A stretch of 64,000 nucleotides of DNA, taken from positions 38,342,553-38,406,552 of the forward strand of contig CP154956.1 in assembly GCA_039621445.1 (NCBI GenBank), given 5' to 3'. The number at the start of each line of letters is the position of its first letter. Position 1 is the first letter of the stretch. The notes beneath the pieces were generated by a model. It did no database searches. It saw nothing but the letters and a program-made list of their open reading frames with translations, and was not told the origin of the DNA. Position numbers and translations under genes: made by a program. Positions 1 through 10,387 of this stretch are shown piece by piece. Source of the DNA: Euglena gracilis. Its lineage: Eukaryota; Euglenida; Euglenophyceae; Euglenales.

Positions 1-170
1 TGACTTGTTTTTTCCGAGATTTTCCGACTTCTTTTTTTGGTTGAAATTCGGAAATTTTTACACGGCGAACTTTTTAAGTTTTAAGGCTTTTTAAGGCATT
101 TTGGCCAAAAATTTTAAGGCCAATTTTTTTTAAATAGGTTTTCTTTTATGGCGCTAAAAAATGATGCCTG
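1..170. repeat. Right part of a CAGGCAT-ended interspersed element
   Basis: AT-rich sequence with repeated TTTAAGGC words that ends in ATGATGCCTG. It matches the right half of the complete element at 15,578-15,997, including the phrase 'gcattttggcca' and the same ending. The left part lies outside the window. It is probably non-autonomous; no coding sequence is seen. Confidence 0.6.
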
Positions 171-762
171 CCCGAAGTGCTTCAGAAAGGATTGTCTGTG
201 TGGGGTGAATGAAGATATGGTGAACATCACAGAAGGTCCGTGTTGGGTGAAATGACATTTGGGTTTTTATTCAGAAAACAAAATTCGCAAAAGAACAACC
301 TCGTTTCCACGATGGTGCAAACTGCCGGAGGAATTTTTTTTTGCAGTTGGGTGGAACCGTCTGAGTGGAGGGGGGAGGTCCAGCCGGTGATTTTCTCGAT
401 GCAGCTTGTGGAAATCCCAGGCAGCGGACCCCCCCCCCCCCCGCCGGGTCCTTCAGCAAAGGCCTGGCTGGATCGTTTGGCTGCATGGGAACGGATGAGA
501 TGGCAGGGGCCTGTGCCCTACGTCCCCCAGCGACGGACAGAAGGTTTTGTTGCCGGAGGAGCCCTGGAACATCGCCTCCCCTCCCCCAGCGTCCCCCGTC
601 CAGGTCCCAGACTGATCTGTGCCCCGAGGTGAACAATGATTTGCATTCCGCCCCAAATGTGTTTTCCACTGCAAAGGGTGGCGAAATAAGTCCACCCCAG
701 GTCTCTGACATGACGGAAGGATGGGCCCGCATCGTGCCTGGAGGCAACAGGGCCGGCTGTGC
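171..762 (+). other. Stretch with a possible GC-rich exon and a C-run
   Basis: A GC-rich patch at about 450-632 is open on the + strand and gives residues such as AKAWLDRLAAWERMRWQGP, which could be an exon. A run of 14 C interrupts the frame at 429-442. I cannot place splice sites, and the function is unknown. The rest of the interval shows nothing definite. Confidence 0.2.
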
Positions 763-1068
763 CGGGGCGGTCCACAGGGACAGGGTTTTTTTTTCCGTCG
801 AGGACCACCCCTTGAGGACCGCCCTTAGGCCTAAGGGACGGCCAACGGCCAATCCAGGGGTCGAATGGGATCAAAAATTACAGTTGGAAAACACTTTTTT
901 TGATGCTTTGGGTAGGTGGGCGATGGTTTCAGGGTGCCAAAAATCGCTTTTCCCCTCAAAGTCAACCCTTTTTTGCCAAAACATGGCCATTTTACTGGCC
1001 ATTTGTCCTGTGGATCTTTCATTGAATTTGCCGGGACGGGACTTTTTTTTCCCTCAAGGACCACCCTG
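763..1068. mobile_element. CAGGG-ended hAT-like MITE, copy 1
   Basis: A 306-bp element starts CGGGGCGGTCC and ends GGACCACCCTG, a degenerate terminal inverted repeat. It is flanked by 8-bp duplications, ggctgtgc (755-762) and ggctgcgc (1069-1076), which differ at one base. C-A-G-G-G type ends with an 8-bp duplication are typical of hAT transposons. There is no transposase. The interior carries the same core seen at 10,388-10,692. Confidence 0.75.
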
Positions 1069-1776
1069 GGCTGCGCTCGAATATTAATAGTTGACTATTG
1101 TGTCTTCTTTGGTGTTTTGGCTGAGCAGGTGACGTTCCCACCAATTTTTTCCCACGTCAACCTGTTTTTGTTGAGGTATTTTGAACCTTCACCGTTTTCC
1201 CCCTGCAGATTATTTGTTGAATGGACTTGGAAAGTTTGCTTCAGAACCGTCTTGTTTGGGGTGGCTTCTAACTAGGTTTGGCGCACCGCACCCTCTCTTA
1301 ATGTCTTGCATTGAATGTTTACAACATCAACATCGTCACTGACCACAGACATCGAAGGGTTCAGCTGCAGCATGAAAAGAGTGAGCCTGCATTGACAGCT
1401 GAGTTCCATAATTGAGGCCATCAATTTTGAAGTAAACTCCTAAACCCCACCCCCAAATAATGCCCCCCCCCCCCAGTTTCCCGCAGCTTATTACTGAACA
1501 GTTGAAGTCGGGCTGGGTGATTATTATTTTTGGGGAGTTATTACATGTGCGAAAATTCCTAAGTCAAAAATTGACCCAAAAAATCAACAGGTCCCGCAAG
1601 CCCTTTTTTTGAACTTTGCCCTTCTATTTCTTTTTTTTCCATTTCATTCCATTTCCCTATTTTCGAAAATTGGATGCCATTTTCGAGATTCATTCTTGCC
1701 CAACTCATCAATTTTTTGTCTTTTTTTGCAATGTTTCAGACGATTTGCATTCTTTTCTTCCTTGCCTTTTCCACAG
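1069..1776 (+). other. Intron-like or intergenic stretch
   Basis: T- and C-rich sequence with no convincing coding. It ends in a strong acceptor-like signal, a pyrimidine-rich run (tttgcattcttttcttcc) followed by ttttccacag, at about 1,740-1,776. Confidence 0.4.
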
Positions 1777-2335
1777 CGCGGTGGGGGGGCGATTCTTATT
1801 TGGGTCGCCGACATCGGCACGGGGGGGGGGTTGGTATTTGGAGGTTACCGGGAAACTGACTCATGCTATTTGGGTGGCCGCTCACCACGCTGCCGCCAGG
1901 CCGGGCCTGCCCCCCAACCCAACCCCCTGCGGCAGCCCCAGCCCCCGCCCCGCCTCCACCCCGGCCCCGGGCCTCCCCCCCGCCACCCTCACCCCGCCCT
2001 TCGCCCTCTCCCCCAGCCTGCCCCTCCCCTCCCCCGGGGACCCCAGCCTGGCGAGCCTCCTGCCATGCTTCAGCAGCCCGGCGGCCCCGACCGCCCGGGC
2101 CGACGGCAGCCCCCTGGGGGAGCCTGGCGCCCGGGAGGAGCCGCCGCCCTTCCCCTCCGACCTCAGTCTGGGGGGAGGGACCAGCAGCCGCAACAGCAGC
2201 CCCAAGCAGGCACCCTCCGGCATCCGGGAAATCCCAACCCCCCGACAAAGCTCCCTCGGGGGGCGGGGGAGGGTCAACCTTCCAGCCCAACCCATCAAAC
2301 TTCCCCTAAATGCGCCAAACAAAATGGGCAGGAAA
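1777..2335 (+). CDS. Exon-like segment, Pro/Ser/Ala-rich protein
   Basis: This segment follows the acceptor at 1,776 and stays open for about 180 codons. The frame I favour encodes proline-, serine- and alanine-rich sequence (for example LPPATLTPPFALSPSLPLPS, then SDLSLGGGTSSRNSSPKQ). All three + frames are open because of GC content, so the frame choice is inference. It looks like a disordered linker of a multi-exon host protein. No domain is recognisable. Confidence 0.35.
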
Positions 2336-2605
2336 AAAACCTTCAGAGGTTGCTGGTCAAGCTGAGAAGGCCACCACCGACGCTGCTCCTGCTGCAGTTC
2401 CCTGCAAGCACAACCTAACTGGCAACTCCTGAATAATTTCTCCCTCCAGTCGCCCAAATAATAATTCAATTCCCCCCATTTTATTTGAAGCCTAAGGAAA
2501 AACACCCAGTTTTAACCACCCAGTGAGTATGTTCACTCACACTTTGTGTGCTTGTCAATATGTGGGGAGGGACCTTCTGATCCTTGGATCTAATTTCTAT
2601 TGTAC

Positions 2606-2873
2606 CCCCCCCCCACCCTAGTCGTATGACCACCCCTCATTTATGACCACCCCCCGGTCACAGGTTGCAGTCATGGGGGTGTTATGACCCCCCCCCCCCC
2701 CCCCGGTCACAGGTTGCAGGTTGCGAAAAATTTAACACCACCTTACCTGCGACCGCCCCCTCATTTTGACCACCCCCCGGTCACAGGTTGCAGGTTATGG
2801 GGGTGTTATGACCACCCCCCCCCCCCCCCGGTCACAGGTTGCAGGAACCCGGTCATACGACTAGGGGGGGGGT
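2606..2873. mobile_element. C-run-ended MITE with TA flanks
   Basis: The ends are inverted: CCCTAGTCGTATGACC after a C-run on the left, and GGTCATACGACTAGGG before a G-run on the right. TA lies immediately outside both ends. The interior holds repeated 'ggtcacaggttgcagg' units with C-runs of up to 17. The outer flanks also resemble each other over about 18 bp (atctaatttc...tgtac), so the duplication may be longer than TA. No coding. Confidence 0.65.
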
Positions 2874-3023
2874 AATCTAATTTCCGATGTACAGTCCAAG
2901 CAAAAATTACGGGAAGTGAAAATTGCGGGGAAAAAATTACGGGAAAAAATTATGGGAAAATTTCAAATTTAAAAATTTTAATTTTGGGAAAATTATGATT
3001 TTCATGCTATGAATTTTTTTTTT

Positions 3024-3230
3024 CGTGCGAACGAGGCCTTGACTCCTGTGGTCCCTCTTGATGAAGTCGTTGCATCTGAAGGGCATCCCCAAAATTGGAG
3101 AGACAATTACACAAAAATGGTGACAGATTGGGCTCGACAATATGGTATTAAAGCGGCCATTGATCGACACAAGAAAGGAGAGAACAAGGCCAAACACCTA
3201 CCCTGGAGCACTGTCGACAGGTTTTTTCCC
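3024..3230 (+). CDS. Coding-like fragment inside the TIR element
   Basis: Open frame with ordinary composition, including NWRDNYTKMVTDWARQYGIK and KHLPWSTVDRF. The Lys/Arg-rich helix followed by STVDRF is loosely like a helix-turn-helix of a transposase, but I cannot assign a family. It may be one exon; the next piece is at 3,448. Confidence 0.35.
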
Positions 3231-3447
3231 TTTGTGGTCATTTGCTTCTTTGTATTCTGAACAGTTATAGTTAAAAATAGTTAAACAACCAAGGAATTGC
3301 CCCTTTTTGAGCCAACAAATGCACGGAAAAGATAGGCCTGGTTCGGGGTGCCCAAAAAATGGGTTTTTTTGATGCTTGCTATTAAAATTTGTTTTTTTTA
3401 TTATGCAATTTTGCCTTTCCGGGTATTTGCCTTCTGGGGAATTTGCA

Positions 3448-3597
3448 GGGAAGCCTGATGGAAGTCACACTTCAGCCAGAAACCCTATATCCCTGTGAGT
3501 GTGGTGTACAAACTGCCCGAAAATGTGTTGTTTGTGCATCTCATGTGTGTGACGGCTATTTTTCTGACCACTCATCTGTAGTCTGCCCCCCTTAGAC
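3448..3597 (+). CDS. Cys-rich C-terminal coding fragment
   Basis: The sequence follows ctggggaatttgcag, a plausible acceptor, and runs to a TAG stop. The peptide has a zinc-ribbon-like cluster, CECGVQTARKCVVCASHVC, near its end. It lies inside the TA-flanked element, so it may be the transposase C-terminus or captured host sequence. The family is unknown. Confidence 0.35.
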
Positions 3598-3762
3598 AAT
3601 GGACAGAGTCCGTTGCCTTTGATGGCGCTTCATGTCTTCTGTTTGCCTTGGAACAAAGAGGCGTTGGAAAGCTGCAGTGGGAAAAAAATACGGGGAAAAA
3701 ACTTCGGGAAAATTGTGTGATTTTCCCAAAATTTTAGCTTCCCGTAATTTTTGCTCGGACTG

Positions 3763-4237
3763 TATTACAAAGTTCCCCCATTTTTTTTGGCAAGTTTTGG
3801 GCAGATCAGGTTTCTTTTTCAGGAAAATCTCACCCCTGGGGGGTGCAATGGGCAAAGGGGGGGGGGAGGCATTTTTGACCCCCCCCCCCGGTGGGGGAGT
3901 CAAGTTTTGGGGTGGGGTATAAAGCACACCCCACGGCGCCTGGGACCTGAAAAGGGCCATCTTCTATTACTTGGGTAGTTCCCAGGCCTCTTTTTTTTAA
4001 AAAAAAAGAAGGGTCCTCCAGGGGGTGTGTGTGGGTACGGGGCCGGACCCTCCCCCTGGGGTCCCGGGCCTCTGGCCCGGGAATGAATTTCGGTACAAAG
4101 AGCTGGAAATTTTTGGGGGAATGCCCTTTGACGGCCGATTCCCCCCCCCCCCCCAGGGTCTCAAAGACTAAAGAAAGAGAGGCCTGTTGCGGCTTGGGAC
4201 CGACAGGCAGGCATTCGTGACTGCCATTCTGATTGTG
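3763..4237 (+). other. C/G-run-rich intron-like stretch
   Basis: Contains paired C- and G-runs around 3,830-3,920 and 4,140-4,155 and a T/A hairpin at 3,990-4,012. No convincing gene. Confidence 0.4.
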
Positions 4238-4430
4238 AAGTTCTGGTCCACAGGGCCCCCACGAGGCTGGAGGCTGCCTGCTGCAGAGGGCACTCCGGAG
4301 AGGCGTCCCCAACCCCCGCGGCTGGATGATCCGGCGGCACCCGTGGTCCCCGTAGCCCCCAGCCCATCGGAGGTTTTGGCCAGGGCGGGGCAGCAGCAGG
4401 CTGGGGGGGGGGGGGCGCTGCATTCAGGGA
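4238..4430 (+). CDS. Exon-like Pro/Ala/Arg-rich segment
   Basis: GC-rich, open in more than one frame. The favoured frame reads through RLDDPAAPVVPVAPSPSEVL. It ends near a G-run at about 4,410. Splice sites are not certain. It is probably a low-complexity part of the same host gene as the other exon-like segments. Confidence 0.25.
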
Positions 4431-4568
4431 AACCTGTCTCAAATGTTTTGGGGAATACGGGCATATCTGCCGCTGGGGAAGAAGTCAAAGGTGTCTTTGC
4501 TGGGGTATCGGGTCGTATGCAACACTGCCCTGGGCCTGGGGGAGGTGGCGGACAAGCACCTATGATAT

Positions 4569-4745
4569 GACTGGGCGTGACTGAGCGTGACTGGGCGTGA
4601 CTGGGCGTGACTGGGCGTGACTGGGTTTGAGGACCCCCATAGGTGGGGTTCCGTGACTGAGCGTGACTGGGCGTGACTGGGCGTGACTGGGCGTGACTGG
4701 GTTTGGGACCCTGAAAGGTGCGGTCATTTGACGTGACTGGGCGTC
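4569..4745. repeat. Decamer minisatellite GTGACTGGGC
   Basis: Tandem 10-bp units GTGACTGGGC with occasional GTGACTGAGC, in two blocks (about 4,570-4,625 and 4,652-4,703), each ending in 'gtgactgggtttg'. The same unit returns at 5,529-5,612 and once at about 5,108. Confidence 0.9.
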
Positions 4746-4799
4746 AGGCACCTACGGCCGAGATGCGCGCAACCCGTGGACAGCAAAGGCAATGACCTG

Positions 4800-5066
4800 T
4801 GAGGTGATGCTGCCAAGGCTCCCGCCCCCAGCGAACCTGGGCGAGTCTCCCTGCTCCTCCCCCCGAGGGCAGCTCCTCCGCTCCGACGCCCCCAAAGCAC
4901 CAGCAGGTTGGCCCACACGTCAGTGGCGTTTGCGCTGGGAGACGCCGCCAAGGATCTCTCCCTCGGTGAGCCCGGGCGGGCCTGTCCCTCCCCAGCAGTC
5001 CCCACTGCCGGCCATTCCCCCTTCAATTCGGCAGCTTTCCCTCTGGACCAAGCACCCCTGATGATG
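4800..5066 (+). CDS. Possible exon, Pro/Ser-rich
   Basis: GC-rich stretch lying between inverted motifs AGGCACCTACGGCC (4,746-4,759) and GGCCATAGGTGCCT (5,089-5,102). The open frames include SVAFALGDAAKDLSLGEPG. The inverted motifs suggest that this coding-like block may itself sit inside a small mobile unit. Function unknown. Confidence 0.25.
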
Positions 5067-5154
5067 CTGGGCAGTGCTGGGCGATGCAGGGCCATAGGTG
5101 CCTGCTTGGCGTGACTGGTTGATTAGATGTGCTTGTGCAGGAACGAGGAGATTC

Positions 5155-5337
5155 TGAAGCGCTCTGCAAGCATCGAGAAGCGCATTGGGACTCTACGGCG
5201 ACGGGTGCAACGGTGCAATGTGGTTCACTGGATACACCGGGCAGCCCTGCATCCTAATGGACGATTTTGGCTCCGACAGCAGGGTATCGATGTCCTGGTT
5301 CCTGCGGTTCCTCGACCGCTACCCAATCGCCATGCAG
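5155..5337 (+). CDS. CRESS-DNA Rep-like helicase exon
   Basis: The + strand frame from about 5,185 encodes MWFTGYTGQPCILMDDFGSD, then FLRFLDRYPIAMQ. In Rep proteins of circular single-stranded DNA viruses the superfamily-3 helicase has W-x-x-G-Y-x-G-Q, a Walker B ending in DDF, and then a conserved L-x-x-L-D-R-Y-P. All are present in order and at plausible spacing. The segment ends at a canonical donor, CAG/GTATGT, at 5,337-5,338, so it is probably a spliced exon. Walker A and the HUH nuclease are not seen nearby. It is either an old captured Rep gene piece or a host helicase of that lineage. Confidence 0.55.
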
Positions 5338-5528
5338 GTATGTGGTGCGGTGTGGCAATGTGCACAGACACCATAGTGCCACCACAAGGTTTTGGGGATT
5401 CCCATCAAGGCGTCGCTGACTGCGTTGCATGACTGAGTTGCAGACCCGATACACTTTCACTTATTTTGTTGCTTTGCGAAATTCTAGGCATCATGCTGCT
5501 TGAAGCTTGGATGACTGGGATTTCTCTT

Positions 5529-5612
5529 AGCGTGACTGGGCGTGACTGGGCGTGACTGGGCGTGACTGGGCGTGACTGGGCGTGACTGGGCGTGACTGGG
5601 CGTGACTGGGTT
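5529..5612. repeat. Decamer minisatellite, second block
   Basis: Eight consecutive near-perfect CGTGACTGGG units ending in 'gtgactgggtttggga', the same tail as the block ending near 4,710. Confidence 0.9.
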
Positions 5613-5867
5613 TGGGATCCTGGATGACCATAGGTGCTTGGTGGCGGAGCCAACCGGAGACCTTTGCGCCATGCAGGCGTGCCCATGCCCTGCCCAGGCC
5701 GGCCGCGGGCAATGCAGCCCTCGGGAGGAAGCCGGCCGGGGGGGGGGGCTACCGCTGGGAGAAGACTCAAGGGTTGAGGATTTCTGCAGCCCATCAAACA
5801 GTTTTCAGTCCCCATCCCAACCCTCTAAAAACGTTTCCAGGTCCTTGAGTGTTGGTTGAGGCTCTAG

Positions 5868-5975
5868 CAGGGCGGTCCATAAAGGACGGGAAATTCTTTT
5901 CTAAGGACGGCCCCTTACGCCCTTAAGGACCACCTTCAGGCGTCAGGGACGGGGTTTATTCAAAGGTCGAAACCT
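5868..5975. mobile_element. Truncated CAGGG-ended MITE
   Basis: Starts CAGGGCGGTCCATAAAGGAC, the same left end as the copy at 10,388, and continues for about 100 bp before similarity fades. No right end or flanking duplication is found. Confidence 0.55.
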
Positions 5976-6555
5976 GACGCTTCGTCTAACCAGATAATAT
6001 GCTTGGGGGAATATCAGTTGGGGGTACATTCGTTGCTGTTTCTGACTACGTTTCACCGTGAACGCACTCCAGGGCCCAACAAAAGTCCCTGAAGCTCTGT
6101 CGGTGGGGTCAACCCCCCTGCCAGTCCCATCCCAGTGCCCCCCCCCCCTCACGCTTTCCTCAGCTTCCGAGAACGCTGGTTTTTAGATCAAAGTTTTGCT
6201 TTGGAATATTCCTTGCCACAATGGGTCGACCCCCCTCCACACCTGGCCTTCACGTACATCCTGATCCACCCCACCATGTTTTTGTCTCATTCCCCCCCCC
6301 CCCCCCCCAGCCCGGGGTACTTTTTGGGTCGGTTGCTGAAAACCCCTTGGGGGGAATGTAATTTTTTTGGGGGGGTGGGTTTAATGATTGAAGATCTTCT
6401 GACCTTTCCGTCCAGTTTGACCCTGTCCGGCCCAGTGACCAGGGGCCGGACCTGCTGGGGGGGGGTCGCCTCCCTTCCCCAGCCTCCCCCAACCGGCCAG
6501 TTTTCGCCCCCTCCCCCCTCGTTGTGCTTGCCGAGGCCTGCCCCTGCCCCCCCAG

Positions 6556-6967
6556 AACCCGCAGAGCCCGCGGCGCCCTCCCCTTCGCTGCCCGCTACGG
6601 CCGCCGCCCGGGAAATGGCGGGGGCCCTCTGGCGGCGTGCGGCCTGCGTTGCCGGCCACGTCACGCCCAGGGCTTTGCCTGACAAGCGCCGGTGCCCCCC
6701 AGCCCCGGGTGTCTGCGGGACTGTCCGGGTCAACCGCCCCGACAGTCCAGAGCCCTGCCCCCCCGCCCCTCCTCACGCTGCGGACTGCCCTCGCCCTTGG
6801 CCTCGTCGGACACACCTGCGTCGCGTACTCCGCGTGGCGCGGGGCGGGCACGCTCCAGTGCCGGCTGCGGAGTGCGGCGGCGGAGGTGGCGGCGGCGGAC
6901 GCGGCCGGGCGGGCGGTGCGGGCGGAGGCGGAGGCGGTGCGACGACAGCAGCTGCTGATGGGCCCAG
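6556..6967 (+). CDS. Exon-like segment with membrane helix and Ala-rich coil
   Basis: It follows an acceptor (cctgcccccccag/AA) and ends at a donor (GGCCCAG/GTCGCC). The 5' part reads AREMAGALWRRAACVAGHVT. The 3' part, in another frame, reads LLTLRTALALGLVGHTCVAY, a plausible transmembrane helix, then an Ala/Arg/Glu-rich helical stretch (AAAEVAAADAAGRAVRAEAE). The frame change suggests a small unspotted intron at about 6,695-6,750. Probably part of a membrane protein; family unknown. Confidence 0.4.
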
Positions 6968-7316
6968 GTCGCCATTTGTGATGACCCCTCTTGATCCTCC
7001 AACTTGAAATTCTAACGCATCCTGCCTGATCTGATTTTGAAAGGGTATCCCATGGTTGCCTCAATGCATCCACACGACTTTCCTGGTATGTGGCATAAAC
7101 CGTCACCCGCACGTACACATGCGCGCTCACCCCCACCCACCCGCCCGCCCACCAACACCCGCACATGCACCACACGAGCAGATTCCCCAACGAGCTGCTT
7201 ATGGGGGGATCATTATCAGACGGGCCGTTCACACAATGGGGGGTCTGAACTGTGCCCCCCCCCTCCCCGTGTCGTTTACACCTCCGCAGCGTTCAAAGCT
7301 GCCCCCCCCCCCACAG

Positions 7317-7524
7317 CGCCGAACCCCCCCACCCTCCTGTCCCCGGCGCACCACGGCCTGCCATTGCCTGGGTGCCCTGGCCAGTCTCCTGGGGCCTCCG
7401 AACGGGACCGCCTCCGCCCCGCCGGCGCCGCCCGGCATGGCCCGCCACCTCCACCGGCTGCTGGACGACGTGGCGGGGGCGGCGCCCCCTCAGCACCCCT
7501 TGCCCAGCCCGAGCCTTGCGACGG
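7317..7524 (+). CDS. Exon-like segment, helical
   Basis: Starts after a C-run plus acceptor (ccccacag/CG) and ends at a donor-like GACGG/GTGACG. The favoured frame encodes LGALASLLGPPNGTASAPPA, then MARHLHRLLDDVAG. GC-rich, and probably the next exon after 6,556-6,967. No family recognised. Confidence 0.35.
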
Positions 7525-7796
7525 GTGACGAGAGGGGGAGGCGCCCAACGACTGGGTTGTTATCGCACACACATGGCAAACGGCACACCAACCGTTTGCT
7601 TCTGCCGTCAAGAGAAACACACCACAAATACAAAAGCCGCCAGGTTTCTAACAATTCCTCATTTCGGCTTTGGAACCAACCTGCATTCTGAGGAAAGTCC
7701 TTCTTTCCTCTGGAACAAGCACTGCTGAAGATCATTGCCTAAACCCCAAGGCACCCACGGCACCCACGGCAAGGTGCACCCAAGGCATCCACACAG

Positions 7797-8009
7797 CCAA
7801 GGCAGGGGACTGTGGCCGTGCGCCGCCGACCCCGCCGCTGCCGCTGCCGACCTCACGGCCGCCTTGCACTGGCACCGGACGTTGCAGTGGCTCCTGCTGG
7901 TCGTCAGCTTCACGGTCGGGGCCATCATGGTCTCCGCCCTCCTCGGCCCTCCGTCGGGGCCGGCTGCACTGCAAGCCCTCCCTGGGGCGTTGGCGCGCCT
8001 CATACCCTG
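7797..8009 (+). CDS. Exon-like segment with transmembrane helix
   Basis: Acceptor catccacacag at 7,796 and donor CCCTG/GTAGCT at 8,009-8,010. The frame encodes DPAAAAADLTAALHWHRT, then LQWLLLVVSFTVGAIMVSAL, a clear hydrophobic helix, then ALQALPGALARLIPW. With the previous two exons it suggests a small membrane protein region. Confidence 0.4.
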
Positions 8010-8224
8010 GTAGCTGGCCCCAGGCCGAAATGTCGCCCCACGATGCATTATTGCCCCCCGCCAGGCTGTATTACTTTCCACACGATGCCACGTCTCTCAC
8101 CCCTAACTCCCTGACCTTCCGCACATTCGCACATGGCTTCTTCATCCGGCAACTTGTGCTTGCAGGCCCTCCTTTGATGCTAAAACGAACGTGACCAAAA
8201 ATGACAATCCTGTTTTTTTAAAAA

Positions 8225-8760
8225 GAAAGTTCAAATGGGGGGGGGTGGTATTGGGGCAGACAAGGGGGTGCTGTCGATCCCCCTACCGGGGGGGGGTCAG
8301 GTTTTGGGTGGCTTGTGTAGCACCCCCCCCCCCGGGATCGATGGGAAGCCCTTCGACTTTGAGGAAGGTGGTAGGGGGGGGGGGTCTCGACCCCTCCCTG
8401 GGGGTGCAGTGGCGGGTGGGGGGTCCGGACCCCCACCCCCTCCTTTACAGGTTCCAAAAATAGCGAAAGATTTTCTTCTGGCACTGCGCACCAGAAAATG
8501 AGCAAAAGACACCTTTTTTCCCCTCACTTTTGGACATATTGCTCATTTTTGGATGTTTTGGTGTTCATCACATAAAAATGTTCAAAAATTTCAAAGAATG
8601 TGCATTTTGGATTGATTTTCAAAGAAAAATCAGGGATTTTTTTTTAAAAAATGGCCCAATTTCTGGCCCTTTGCCTGTCCACAATGCCGAAAATTTTCCA
8701 GACCCCCTCAGTTTCAAGGTAGGAGGGGGTCGGACCCCCCCCCCCCCTCAAGCCAAGGCT
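8225..8760. repeat. C/G-run-rich interspersed repeats
   Basis: Alternating G- and C-runs (for example 8,237-8,244, 8,321-8,333, 8,377-8,386, 8,736-8,748) separated by related text such as 'gggggtcggacccccc'. They form strong hairpins and resemble the C-run-ended elements elsewhere. Complete ends are not identified. Confidence 0.45.
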
Positions 8761-9142
8761 TCCCATCTATGCCTGCCCCCCTTCCCCACGTCGCTTTTGG
8801 CACCGGGGGCAAAAAAAAGGCCATTTTCAAAGGAGAATTGGCTTGGTCGGCAGGCACCAGGACCTAAAACCGACCCCCGGGGTGCCTGTCATGGACAGGC
8901 ACCCTATGGCACAATGCACTGCCCCTGGGTTGGCAAAAAGAAACCCGCTCCCAGGGCAGGTGGCAGTATTTCCAAAAACCAGAGCCCACCGACTGAAGAC
9001 CGAGTGAAGTGAAGTCGATTTATTTCTGGATGGTGATTGACAATGAAAACCCTGGGTCATCGCTTTGCCAATCCTCCCATCAATCCGCAATGGTCGCCAT
9101 GTGGATTGAATGGAAGATTGCAATCGGTTTGCTCCCCAAATG

Positions 9143-9233
9143 GGTCCCGAGGCAGTCCCCCTCACCCTGCTCGCCCTCCTCTCCAATGCGCCTCTCTCCC
9201 CCGCATTCCACGCCGCTGACCCATGCACCGGCG
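9143..9233 (+). CDS. Exon-like segment before a short intron
   Basis: Encodes EAVPLTLLALLSNAPLSPAF followed by HAADPCTG. Its 3' end fits a donor, CACCGGCG/GTGTTC, with an acceptor 80 bp downstream (gccctccgcag). The pairing with the next exon is good evidence of real splicing. Confidence 0.45.
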
Positions 9234-9313
9234 GTGTTCCCCGCCTGTGTCCCCGGGCTGGGCTTCTGCGAGCCCCCCCCCCCCCCCTCACCGCCTTCTG
9301 GTGCCCTCCGCAG

Positions 9314-9421
9314 CGGATGGCGCTGGGCGGCTGCCGGGGGGCCCTCTGCCGCGCCGCGTGGCAGTGGTCCGCCGCCCCCCGGAGGGCGATGGGCCGCCGC
9401 TGGCTGGCCACGGCGGACCCG
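9314..9421 (+). CDS. Exon-like segment, Arg/Trp/Ala-rich helix
   Basis: Bounded by gccctccgcag/CGGATGG and ACCCG/GTGTGG. Encodes RMALGGCRGALCRAAWQWSA and APRRAMGRRWLATADP. The helical character matches the solenoid-like exons downstream. Confidence 0.45.
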
Positions 9422-9689
9422 GTGTGGTACCCCCACAAGTCGGGGGCCTCCTTGCCTGGCGGAACACAGGGCGTGGCGGTTTGCCCCGCCCTGCCCTGGG
9501 CTGAACATTGCCCCCAGGCAAATGTTCACCGATTCGAAGTCACTTTTGGCCACGTTGTCACCCCCATTTTTGCCCTCGAACAAGGGCAGGAGTGTCTGAT
9601 ATACCTAAAAGATGACGGTTTCTTGGAGACATGTTTTTTGTAAGAAAAATTTTCCATATCAGGGCGGTCTATTTTGGGGGGGGTTATCT

Positions 9690-10240
9690 GTCGGGGGATG
9701 CTTCAGATCGAACGTTTGCCGTCCGACCATCCTGGAACGTTTTAAGCTCCAGGGGGGCTTCAAAAGGATCCTCAAACGGCCTCGATCGACCTCAAACGTA
9801 CGTTCAAGGATGCTGTCGTTCGCAAACAACTGTTCACAGTGCCCAATGCAACAAAATTCCCTTGTGCCACATCTGCCCTGTGTGTGCAACTCCCTTTTGT
9901 TGCCTATGTCCATTTGTATGCAATTGTTTGCAGGGCCCTAAAATAGCAGCACTCTGGTCCTCGGGTTTGTGAAACCTGCTGCATTCAGGAACGTAGGAAC
10001 GTTGGATGCTCTGGAGCCTTCTCAAAGGATTTGACCAACAAAATGGATTTTCACCCAAGGCGTTTCGTTGTTTTTTTTGATCTCAAATCACTTTTGGGGA
10101 TGCACCGCGGAGCATCCTCGAACCACCTCGAACGACGTTTGACGTTCGAGGATGATCTAGAGCATCCTTGAACGACTTCGAATGTGGGCTAGAGGATGCT
10201 CAAGAGCATCCTCCTGTGGAGCATCCTCCAATTGTAACCC
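9690..10240. repeat. GAGGATGCTC-type interspersed repeat, copy 1
   Basis: Contains several inverted GAGCATCCTC/GAGGATGCTC motifs around an interior ('gtgcaactcccttttgttgcc...gtttgcagggccctaaaatagcag') that recurs in the same orientation at 11,595-11,990. The palindromic motifs cluster at both ends, so it is probably a non-autonomous DNA element. Confidence 0.6.
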
Positions 10241-10387
10241 TGCCATCCATGTGGGACGTATTTTTTTTTAACTAAGGAGTGCCCTTAAATCATTCTCCTC
10301 AAATAACCTGGCAGACGCCAGGTTACTGCAACCACATTTTTGACCTCTCCAGTGGGTGCAGAAGCAATTCTGCGCACACGTTGTAAT

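Larger units (their letters stand above)
2892..3762. mobile_element. Tc1/mariner-like transposon with TA duplication
   Basis: The terminal inverted repeats are about 25 bp with one mismatch. The left end begins CAGTCCAAGCAAAAATTACG and the right end is its complement, with CGAGC in place of CAAGC. TA flanks both sides (2,890-2,891; 3,763-3,764). The 871-bp interior holds two coding-like pieces (see below) but no recognisable DDE transposase, so it may be non-autonomous or may carry a captured fragment. Confidence 0.75.

Noticed and set aside
1796-2505. Long minus-strand Gly/Arg/Ala-rich frames opposite 1.8-2.3 kb
   Set aside because: They mirror the GC-rich + strand exon; the acceptor signal supports the + strand only.
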